Shown here one piece after another: positions 8,701-14,837 of a stretch of 36,278 bases of DNA. The DNA comes from Candidatus Gygaella obscura. Its GTDB lineage: Bacteria; Omnitrophota; Gorgyraeia; Gygaellales; Gygaellaceae. Below the pieces are notes generated by a model. That model made no database searches, was not told the origin of the DNA, and saw only the letters and a program-made list of their open reading frames with translations. The number at the start of each line of letters is the position of its first letter. The stretch's first letter is position 1. The stretch lies in the NCBI GenBank assembly GCA_030765485.1, contig JAVCCR010000018.1, positions 1 through 36,278 on the forward strand, given 5' to 3'. Position numbers and translations under genes: made by a program.

Positions 8701-9902
8701 ATCCATCGCTATATGTTCATAAAATGGCAAAGATGGCTTTAGCAAAACAATTAGTTCTACATCCTGATTTTGAAAGAATATTCCCAGAGTTAAAAGAATT
8801 AAAACCTTTTATAGACGAATTAAAATCTACAGCAGGAGCGATAGTACATGTTTACGAAGGAATAAACCCTAAATATGAATTTAAAGCTAGGCAAGGATTC
8901 AATATTGGTTGGCATCATGTATATAGATCTGATAATTGGTCGCAAGACCTACAATTAAGAAAGAGTTTAGAATTAATAAATATTTTATCAGCGGGTAAAG
9001 TTGAGTTTAGAGAAGGTAATTGGTCCGGAAATCCTTCATCATCACAAAATGATATTCATAGAATTGGAGAAGATCTTTACAGAAGTTATCAAGATGCCAA
9101 GAGGACTAATCGAAAGTTTATTTTAATTGGTAATAGTGCTTTTAATAAGATGGGCCCCAAATCTTTTTCATACATCAAACAAAAATATAATAATCCTGTT
9201 ATCATGGCTGATCGTTATATTGGTACGGGTTATCCAGCGGTAGGATTTATTGGTATAAATATTGATTCAGTAAAGGAAATGTCGATTGAAAAACCAATTA
9301 TTGTTGGTTCTCAAGGCGACCCAGTATTTTTAATTCCTCAAATCTTTACAAATGAAAAATATTTTAAGTATAGAATGTACTCTGAGGTAAGGCATGCGGG
9401 AACCAAAGGATATTTCGATCATCCAGATTCAGTTTCGACAATAATTAACTTTTCTGGGTTTGTTGCACCTAATATCAGCAAAACCCAACAGTATTTGGAT
9501 ATTTTTAATAGAAAAATAAATGTTCTTTATGAGTTTTCTGAATTTAAGCAAAAATTTGAAACGCAAAATAGCCTTCCAAAGAACACATTTTCGGAGTATA
9601 ATTTTAATAGTATTAAGCCAGTTATAACGCATAGACCAGGACCTTTTTACAAAACATATAAAGGTAATATTCCTATAGTAAGACAGCCAGTGCCTAATTT
9701 TGCACCTTCTATGCCAAAAACTATTTATGAGCCGGTTAAACAATTTGAGGTTCCAAAAAAGTTTAGATCAGGGACTAATTTTAAATCATACACACCATCT
9801 ATTTATAATGTTCCAACTTATACGCCACCGATTGTTCCAAAGATGCCTGAACCGTCACCGCCACCTATATATAAACTACCTTCATTTAATAGACGTAGAT
9901 GA
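5748..9902 (+). CDS. GNAT-like, internal lipoprotein-like signal, HEAT-repeat and putative hydrolase protein
   Basis: ATG 5748 is the first Met, but the frame is open from 5565 and the GNAT-like domain begins there, so this is probably the second part of the mosaic gene. The GNAT-like region (to about residue 84) lacks a clear RxxGxG/A acetyl-CoA motif. DNGS (85-88) and DNGG (126-129) linkers follow. Residues 130-156 look like an export signal: Lys-Lys, a hydrophobic core and a Gly-Cys end (C156), although the lipobox is poor. Residues about 260-1017 are roughly twenty HEAT repeats of about 31 residues with the phrase D-x-x-W-x-V/I-R-x-x-A-A. A C-terminal domain (about 1030-1260) has G-N-S1130-A-F, D1191 and H1216/H1225, which could be an alpha/beta-hydrolase-like triad (tentative). 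The tail is proline-rich. HEAT arrays bind proteins; the role here is unknown. Confidence 0.75.
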   Translation: MQPNYDRVIILGLYAKQWKERLDIREMLWHRAWQLFSNVGEVTLTDILSTGLSAWKELVGEDNIVEIPEGDIVAYQVSIKRNNHDNGSSNDVFIDVEEKVFNNRIRHWELLDGGIPLLDPEIYRGDNGGFKKTTFSLTSYLASSMLLLNSIFMDGCSISSVDMQQYKSQQVQIPQNELAQYSAAINQCLAQRNYHLAMRYYVELYSKHRDLFSQISFKSQASKDIMVDEIIASKANLGKESDLDPEGILEAMDVTSEEIIKSHERLLRRDNFLVAFCSARVLAKLGDYSCRDILIKGMDRDFNLGQIYRLNNIKPEDQEKIEDYIAMAAASYLAEIADTAAEGYFIRVLTDKSHDLNYRINALNCLANYPGNFSNEALMEVVYDNSVKIRSGSIVLLGERMEIRAKDIFIIGLQSGIEEVIQASAVSAAFIEDTRAISHIGELLYSNISEDTKLTLISALVRLGTKKALHILMAFSKLSQGKLQESALAAIANFDEPEAKHILVTALEEDRASLRSIAAESLSIYLEDDRTLFNKINFLLKTDTSDEVRASCIASLSTVGIKEAEDIIYNYSYDSNWRIRKEAALGLDRYVDKKAIDRISDLMYDVNEKVRQAATIAAANKLEDNPILRIDMEVKLEDPSKKIRSIAAMVLAPHLDKYPQFNTNIRRILVDSDIQAKAGILLAIAQSNTEVAASVIKPFLRSNEPLLKHTAITSLASMDNVNISQLLTGFVKDNDWHIRQAAALALGNSSDWNNVGHLRNLMRDNNPFVKAAAIGSFANLPNAPVNELVPFLQDKSWQVRHKTIEVISPKIPEMPDLSKTLSRLARFDDSSLVRSEALLSLAPISQPQVIDVANNNLRSNDWLLRRNSALALGSSNSPLTITPLVNILRDPHPMVRAAAIQSLGPKMTKYPTISNYVQPLLNDSNWRVRRSTVETIGNFSRTNFKNVIIPKLQDPSPEVRFSSVQSLAKFNTLDVTRALIPTLKDPSLYVHKMAKMALAKQLVLHPDFERIFPELKELKPFIDELKSTAGAIVHVYEGINPKYEFKARQGFNIGWHHVYRSDNWSQDLQLRKSLELINILSAGKVEFREGNWSGNPSSSQNDIHRIGEDLYRSYQDAKRTNRKFILIGNSAFNKMGPKSFSYIKQKYNNPVIMADRYIGTGYPAVGFIGINIDSVKEMSIEKPIIVGSQGDPVFLIPQIFTNEKYFKYRMYSEVRHAGTKGYFDHPDSVSTIINFSGFVAPNISKTQQYLDIFNRKINVLYEFSEFKQKFETQNSLPKNTFSEYNFNSIKPVITHRPGPFYKTYKGNIPIVRQPVPNFAPSMPKTIYEPVKQFEVPKKFRSGTNFKSYTPSIYNVPTYTPPIVPKMPEPSPPPIYKLPSFNRRR

Positions 9903-9911
9903 GGAGATGCA

Positions 9912-10478
9912 ATGAATAAAAAACCACCATTATTATACCTATTCTCAATAGTTAATATCATTCTAAGCGTAAGTGGAATTATATTATTTTTTAATTTTTT
10001 CTATATGACAATAATTGTTGGCTGGGTTACAGATGTGCCTATCGACACAATTTTTCTTTGGATTAGGATTTTTATTTTGCAGAGATTAGCTTTAATCCTT
10101 GTATCTTTTTGTTTGGCTTTACTTTTTTGGGCAGGAGTTTCTCTTTTATTTAATAGAATAAAAGCGGTTAAATTAACCAAAACTGCCTTAATGGGAGTAA
10201 GTTTAGGGGTGTTAATATACATTGTGGATGGGATATTATTTTCTTCTAGTAGTATTAAACTAGATTATTTTTTAAAGGATTGTTTTTTTGTTTTATTGTT
10301 TTTTTCTTATTCGTTTATACAAGTGTATTACCTAAATACTGATACTGTTACATCTTTATTTGACGATACAGATATAAGATTAAGGTATGATAGATATGCT
10401 ATTGTAGTTTTTATAATCTTAGGTTTTTCTTGGTTGATGAGTTTGATAAGCAGCTATTTTTTGAAAACTTTATTTTAA
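9912..10478 (+). CDS. hypothetical integral membrane protein, 188 aa
   Basis: I do not recognise a family. The protein has about five hydrophobic segments (near residues 7-32, 50-80, 92-112, 120-140 and 163-185) with Lys/Arg between them, so it is an inner-membrane protein. A GGAG ribosome binding site lies at 9903-9906, and the gene starts 9 bases after the HEAT protein stop, so it is translated with it and may belong to the same unit. The next gene, also a small membrane protein, starts 6 bases downstream. No catalytic motif is visible. Confidence 0.75.
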   Translation: MNKKPPLLYLFSIVNIILSVSGIILFFNFFYMTIIVGWVTDVPIDTIFLWIRIFILQRLALILVSFCLALLFWAGVSLLFNRIKAVKLTKTALMGVSLGVLIYIVDGILFSSSSIKLDYFLKDCFFVLLFFSYSFIQVYYLNTDTVTSLFDDTDIRLRYDRYAIVVFIILGFSWLMSLISSYFLKTLF

Positions 10479-10484
10479 TTTAAT

Positions 10485-10925
10485 ATGGGTAATAATCTTT
10501 CTAAATTTTGGGCATTTGCTAATGTGTTTATAGTGATTTTATATTTTTTGTTTCAAGGATTATTTCTTGGTTTGATATTTATTTCAACAGGAATAATGCA
10601 TTGGATTGGTTATTATCATTTAGTTATATTTTTGGTAAGCCTTCCAATGAGTTTGATGTTAATAATTGGGATTGTATTAAAAATAGATTTTTTTAGAAAA
10701 CTAGCGATTGGTTTAACATGGTGGAGTTTAATAACTGCTCCTATTGTTCGTATAGCTAATTTGATATATTCATCAATAGAGTTGGATGATCTTAACTATG
10801 TTATGGAATATTTACTCGATTTTCGTTCTAGTTACACTATTGTTTTATTCATTCTTTTAAGGATTTACATTATTCTTGTTCTCCGTAAACACAACGCAGG
10901 TTATTTATTTAGTAGGGATGAATAA
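10485..10925 (+). CDS. hypothetical integral membrane protein, 146 aa
   Basis: About four hydrophobic segments (near residues 10-35, 42-66, 74-95 and 115-133) and a short charged C-terminus mark a small inner-membrane protein of unknown function. No Shine-Dalgarno sequence is seen in the 6-base gap after the preceding membrane gene, so translation is probably coupled. The similar size and layout of the two neighbours could mean paralogy or a heteromeric pair, but I see no convincing sequence match between them. Confidence 0.72.
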   Translation: MGNNLSKFWAFANVFIVILYFLFQGLFLGLIFISTGIMHWIGYYHLVIFLVSLPMSLMLIIGIVLKIDFFRKLAIGLTWWSLITAPIVRIANLIYSSIELDDLNYVMEYLLDFRSSYTIVLFILLRIYIILVLRKHNAGYLFSRDE

Positions 10926-10940
10926 CTAAAGGAGTCTCCC

Positions 10941-11285
10941 ATGCAAGAAAAACGATTTGCCCGCAGATTTAACACAAACGATACTCTTCAGTGTCTGGTG
11001 GCTGATAAAAAAGCAACAATATCAGATATCAGCCTTACCGGTACGAGGCTTAAGCTAGAAGGAAGCTATGATTTGGATAAGGAGCTTGAGCTGATGTTCA
11101 GGTTTGTGCCTGGTGCGCAGATAATCGTAATGGCAAAGCCTGTCTGGAACAGACAGGATGGCGAAAAAGTCAAAATCGGGGTAAATTTCACTAAGTTCTC
11201 TGATTCTGATAAGCAGAAGTTGTATCAGTTTATGTTTCAAAGGTTTAAGGATGAGTTCAAAAGTGCTTGGTGGGCAGATACTTAA
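10941..11285 (+). CDS. PilZ domain protein, 114 aa
   Basis: This is a single PilZ domain, the c-di-GMP receptor fold. The N-terminal RxxxR is R5-R9, and the D/NxSxxG motif is intact (D29, S31, G34). The rest follows the usual PilZ barrel, ending in a helix with several aromatic residues. Known single-domain PilZ proteins bind cyclic di-GMP and act on partner proteins, typically in motility, adhesion or exopolysaccharide control. A strong AAAGGAG ribosome binding site sits at 10928-10934. It precedes a second PilZ gene that has its own promoter. Confidence 0.9.
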   Translation: MQEKRFARRFNTNDTLQCLVADKKATISDISLTGTRLKLEGSYDLDKELELMFRFVPGAQIIVMAKPVWNRQDGEKVKIGVNFTKFSDSDKQKLYQFMFQRFKDEFKSAWWADT

Positions 11286-11291
11286 AAAAAG

Positions 11292-11320
11292 TTGTTTTTT
11301 TGCTAGCTATATGTTATACT
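11292..11320 (+). promoter_or_regulatory. sigma-70-type promoter for the second PilZ gene
   Basis: The -35 is TTGTTT (11292-11297), the spacer is 17 bases, and the -10 is TATACT (11315-11320). Transcription would start near 11327, giving a leader of about 15 bases holding a full AAGGAGGT (11328-11335) ahead of the ATG at 11342. Confidence 0.65.
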
Positions 11321-11341
11321 TAATTATAAGGAGGTAGTTCT

Positions 11342-11692
11342 ATGTCCGTATTCTCCACAGAGGAGCGCCGTGAGTTTGAACGTATTGACGTAAGTTTTCC
11401 AGTGGAAATCGAACCCAAAAAAGGCGCAAAGCGTATCAAGGCAGAAGCCAGGAATATCTGTGGTGCTGGGATGGCTGTGGTTTTAAAGAAAAAAATACCT
11501 CTTAAGGATGATGTAAGATTGATTTTACAGATTCCAGACAACCGTCAACCTTATAGCATTTATGGTAAGGTAGCCTGGGTTCAGGATGCGCCAGAAGGTC
11601 AAAATGTCCTGGGAGTAGGTTTTCATTCCGTGGATCTGTTTAGGCTTTGGCGAATTTTCAGATTGCCGGAAGTCCGAAAACCTATGTTTTAA
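11342..11692 (+). CDS. PilZ domain protein with variant NxCxxG motif, 116 aa
   Basis: This is a single PilZ domain. RxxxR is present at R10-R14, but the second motif reads N38-x-C40-x-x-G43, with Cys where Ser is usual. The remaining barrel (GKVAW, the GVGFHSVD phrase) is typical of the family. It should still bind c-di-GMP, because the arginines and the N/D and G positions are kept, but the Cys could alter affinity or make the site redox-sensitive (inference). It has its own promoter and a perfect Shine-Dalgarno. It follows another PilZ gene and precedes the glycan operon, 122 bases downstream. Confidence 0.9.
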   Translation: MSVFSTEERREFERIDVSFPVEIEPKKGAKRIKAEARNICGAGMAVVLKKKIPLKDDVRLILQIPDNRQPYSIYGKVAWVQDAPEGQNVLGVGFHSVDLFRLWRIFRLPEVRKPMF

Positions 11693-11719
11693 ATTCCAAA
11701 TAATTAAATAATAAAACAC

Positions 11720-11748
11720 TTGACCATAGGCTTTGTCTATGGTAAATT
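11720..11748 (+). promoter_or_regulatory. promoter of the glycan operon with a dyad in the spacer
   Basis: The -35 is TTGACC (11720-11725) and the -10 is TAAATT (11743-11748), 17 bases apart. An inverted repeat ACCATAG-N7-CTATGGT (11723-11743) fills the spacer and overlaps both elements. A repressor bound there would block polymerase. The same dyad followed by AAATTTTT could instead be a weak terminator of the PilZ gene. Confidence 0.5.
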
Positions 11749-11788
11749 TTTACTACTTTTATAGTAAAGGTTTTAAAAAGTTTTTAAA
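11749..11788 (+). promoter_or_regulatory. two further inverted repeats in the leader of the glycan operon
   Basis: TTTACTA-N6-TAGTAAA occupies 11749-11768, and a perfect 17-base palindrome TTTAAAAAGTTTTTAAA occupies 11772-11788. Both lie between the -10 and the GGGAG ribosome binding site (11804-11808). Candidate binders are the LacI-type and PilZ-ROK regulators encoded downstream. AT-rich palindromes also arise by chance. Confidence 0.4.
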
Positions 11789-11814
11789 TATTATATATAA
11801 CACGGGAGAGCTTA

Positions 11815-13125
11815 ATGGGTTTTAATAAAAGAGGGGTAGGTTTTTGTTGTTTAGTGCTTTTATTGGCTTTTGTTTTTATCGGCAACTGGGGATGTGTTTC
11901 TAATCAGATTACTGATTCAGATTCATTAATAATATGGCACTGGATGACAGACAGAGAAGAAGCATTTAATACTTTAGCAATAAAGTATGAGGAACTTACC
12001 GGTATAAAAATCCAATTTGATCTTTTTACTCCTTCTGATGTGTATTCACAAAAAATCATTGCTTCCGCACAAGGCAAGACCTTACCAGATATTTTCGGAA
12101 TTCTAGGCAAAAAAAGAGACGCTGCTGCCTTCGTAAAAGCAGATTATGTTCTGGATCTAACCAGCTATATGAATGAGGACAATGATAAATGGCGTAGTAT
12201 GATTTTTGATAAGGCATTAAGCCTCGGAGAGTTTAAAGAAGGCAATGTTTTTAAAGCTGCAGCAGGCGTGTATGCAGTTCCCATTGACCTAATGAATGTA
12301 CAGATGGTTTATAATAAAAACTTGTTTAAAAAAGCAGGTCTTAATCCTAATAGGCCTCCTCAAAGTTGGAATCAGTTTATTGAATATTTAAAGACGTTAC
12401 GCGCAAACGATATCGGAGGATTTGCCAGCGGTTGGGCAGAGACATGGCTAATTGACAGTTTTGCCTTAAACTATGCATTTAACATTATGGGTGAAGATAA
12501 AGTTATGGCTACGATTAAGGGAGCCGCATCTTATAATGACTCGGATTGGATAAAGGTGTTTAAACTTTTTGAAGAGATTCGTGATGTTGATGGGTTAGTC
12601 TCAGGTGTGGTAACAATGGATAATAAATATGCCGAACAGCTTTTCTCCAATGAAAGGGCTGCTTTTGCCTATAACGGCAGCTGGTGTATTAATGTTTATA
12701 AGGGTATGAATCCTGATTTGGAGTACGCAGCAATGATGCCTCCGCCATTTACAAGAAAAAACCCTATGGTTATCTGGGGTTCAGCTGGAGCTTCTTTTTA
12801 TATAAATAAAAAATCACCCAAAGCAGAAAAAGCAGTTAAGTTTTTAAAGTGGCTTACAGAAGAGGATCAGCAGGTATTTTTGATTGAGAAAACAGTAAAT
12901 CTGCCTTCAAATAAAAAATGTTTAACCATGATACCTAAAGCCTTATCGCAGTTTGCCGATGACTTAAACAATATCACCCATCCTAATATCTGGCCGTATG
13001 AAGAGTCTCCTAAGGTAACCGAGGCATTTGATAAAGGGATACAGTCTATTATTATTGGTGAAAAAACCGCAGAACAGGTGGCTGCGGAAGTTGATAAGGT
13101 AAAACAAAAGGTTTTAGCAAAATAG
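11815..13125 (+). CDS. sugar ABC transporter substrate-binding lipoprotein, 436 aa
   Basis: This is an extracellular solute-binding protein of the MalE/UgpB type (family 1), which captures an oligosaccharide and delivers it to the MalF/MalG-like pair encoded next. The N-terminus has basic residues, a hydrophobic core and an N-W-G-C end, so the mature lipoprotein would start at C27, although N at -3 is unusual. The length and landmark phrases (ITVWHW-like start, GKTLPDIF, an internal NGSWCINVY, and a WGSAGASFYI stretch before a final helix with A-VKFLKWLT) are typical. GGGAG at 11804-11808 is the ribosome binding site. It is the first gene of the operon, and the stop is 3 bases before the permease start. 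The substrate is likely a glucan- or mannan-derived oligosaccharide, judged from context only. Confidence 0.92.
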   Translation: MGFNKRGVGFCCLVLLLAFVFIGNWGCVSNQITDSDSLIIWHWMTDREEAFNTLAIKYEELTGIKIQFDLFTPSDVYSQKIIASAQGKTLPDIFGILGKKRDAAAFVKADYVLDLTSYMNEDNDKWRSMIFDKALSLGEFKEGNVFKAAAGVYAVPIDLMNVQMVYNKNLFKKAGLNPNRPPQSWNQFIEYLKTLRANDIGGFASGWAETWLIDSFALNYAFNIMGEDKVMATIKGAASYNDSDWIKVFKLFEEIRDVDGLVSGVVTMDNKYAEQLFSNERAAFAYNGSWCINVYKGMNPDLEYAAMMPPPFTRKNPMVIWGSAGASFYINKKSPKAEKAVKFLKWLTEEDQQVFLIEKTVNLPSNKKCLTMIPKALSQFADDLNNITHPNIWPYEESPKVTEAFDKGIQSIIIGEKTAEQVAAEVDKVKQKVLAK

Positions 13126-13128
13126 TTT

Positions 13129-14001
13129 ATGTATAATAAAAGGTTATCGAATTATTTTTTCATATTACCGGCTGTTTTAATATTCAGTATGTTTTATATC
13201 TACCCATTTTTTAAGACGCTTCAGTTAAGTCTTCATTCTTGGGATGGTATACAGCCTACGATGCAGTTTGTCGGGCTAGCTAATTTTAAAGAACTGTTTT
13301 TAGATGATAAGGCCTGGTGGTCATCAATGCTTAATGCCGGGTATATTACTTTTTGGGCATTGACATTCCAGAATGCCATTGCTTTAGTGCTTGCCTTGGC
13401 ATGCGATAAGGCTTTGCGTATCGGTTCAGTTTACAGGGTAATATTTTTTATACCACCGGTTCTTTCAGAGATTGTTGTAGGTCTTGTTTGGAAGTGGATC
13501 TATAACGGTGATTATGGGATACTTAATCATTGGTTGGTTAGTTTAGGTCTTGGGTCATTAGCTAGCGATTGGCTGGCTCAGCCTTCAACAGCTCTAACCG
13601 CTATTGCCATAGTTCATTCCTGGAAGGGTTTTGGCTGGGCGTTTATAATTCTTTTGGCGGGTTTGCAGACCATACCAGCTCAGCTTTATGAGGCTGCTTA
13701 TGTTGATGGCGCCAATGCCTGGAGAAGATTTATCAATATTACTATACCGATGATGGTGCCGGTTTTTATTATGGTAATGATTCTTACTGTTCTAGGTACA
13801 ATGCAAGGATTTGCGTTGATACTTGCAATGACCGGAGGTGGTCCGGCAGGCCATACGGAGGTTCCGGTTATCAGGATATTAAATTCTATGAAGAATAGTC
13901 AATTTGGTTATGCCTGTGCGCAGGCATTGATATTCGGGATGATTTTAGTGACGATTTCTTTTATTCAGATTAGGGTCTCCAAATTCTTAAAACAGGAATA
14001 A
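13129..14001 (+). CDS. sugar ABC transporter permease, MalF/UgpA type, 290 aa
   Basis: This inner-membrane permease has about six transmembrane segments and the binding-protein-dependent transport signature (EAA loop: EAAYVDGANAWRRF then IPMMVP), which contacts the ATPase. Length and topology match MalF-family subunits lacking the extra periplasmic loop. It pairs with the downstream permease to form the translocation pore for the sugar delivered by the upstream lipoprotein. Its stop codon overlaps the next start by one base (TAATG), giving translational coupling. Confidence 0.92.
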   Translation: MYNKRLSNYFFILPAVLIFSMFYIYPFFKTLQLSLHSWDGIQPTMQFVGLANFKELFLDDKAWWSSMLNAGYITFWALTFQNAIALVLALACDKALRIGSVYRVIFFIPPVLSEIVVGLVWKWIYNGDYGILNHWLVSLGLGSLASDWLAQPSTALTAIAIVHSWKGFGWAFIILLAGLQTIPAQLYEAAYVDGANAWRRFINITIPMMVPVFIMVMILTVLGTMQGFALILAMTGGGPAGHTEVPVIRILNSMKNSQFGYACAQALIFGMILVTISFIQIRVSKFLKQE

Positions 14002-14834
14002 TGCAGAAACTTAAAAGAATATTCAGCAATATCTCAATTCACTTTTTGCCCTTAATAGTTGCGGTTAGTTGTATTTTGCCACTTTTATGGATGCTTTCAT
14101 CAGCTTTGAAAACTCAGCAGACGGTTTTTAAAGACATGAGTTTAATACCAGAGGTTTCCCATTGGGAAAACTTTATCCTTGCCTGGGGTAAGGGCGGTTT
14201 TAGCATGTATTTCCTAAACAGCATCATGTATACCGTGCTTGTGGTTATTGGAATTGTATTGATTTCGTCTCTAGCGGCATTTGCTTTTTCCAGATTGGAC
14301 TTTCCTTTTAAGAATTTTATTTTTTATGTATTTTTAGCAGCAATGATGATTCCTCTTCCGGGTTCATTCGTTCCTTTATATGTTTTGCTTGTAAAGTTAG
14401 GTTTGGCCAATACCAGAGTAGGCTATTGTTTTTCCATGATTAATGTAGGGTTATCTTTAAGTATTTATCTACTGAAGACATTTTTTGATAAATTGCCAAG
14501 AGACTTAGAGGATGCAGCGCGTATTGATGGTTGTAGCAGAATCGGCATATGGTGGCATGTGGCATTTCCTCTGGCGCGCCCGGCAATCGGAGTGGTTACG
14601 ATTTATAATACTCTAAATGTATGGAATGAATATATTCTGGCATTGATTATCTTACAGTCTAAGAGTTTAATGCCTTTACAAAGAGGCCTGATGGTTTTTC
14701 AAGGTGCACATATAACTGAGTACCCGTTATTAATGGCTGGTATTACGATTACGATAATACCTATTTTAATAGTTTATCTCTTCTTACAGAAATTTATTAT
14801 TAAAGGTCTGACTGCTGGAGCGGTAGTAGGTTAA
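14001..14834 (+). CDS. sugar ABC transporter permease, MalG/UgpE type, 277 aa
   Basis: This is the second permease of the importer. It has six hydrophobic segments, and the EAA loop reads LEDAARIDGCSRIGIWW followed by a FPLARPA stretch. The C-terminal GLTAGAVVG is close to the usual MalG ending (GxTAGAVKG). It is coupled to the preceding permease by the TAATG overlap. No nucleotide-binding subunit follows, so the importer must use a shared MsmK/UgpC-like ATPase encoded elsewhere, as is known for many CUT1 importers. Confidence 0.92.
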   Translation: MQKLKRIFSNISIHFLPLIVAVSCILPLLWMLSSALKTQQTVFKDMSLIPEVSHWENFILAWGKGGFSMYFLNSIMYTVLVVIGIVLISSLAAFAFSRLDFPFKNFIFYVFLAAMMIPLPGSFVPLYVLLVKLGLANTRVGYCFSMINVGLSLSIYLLKTFFDKLPRDLEDAARIDGCSRIGIWWHVAFPLARPAIGVVTIYNTLNVWNEYILALIILQSKSLMPLQRGLMVFQGAHITEYPLLMAGITITIIPILIVYLFLQKFIIKGLTAGAVVG

Positions 14835-14837
14835 ATT

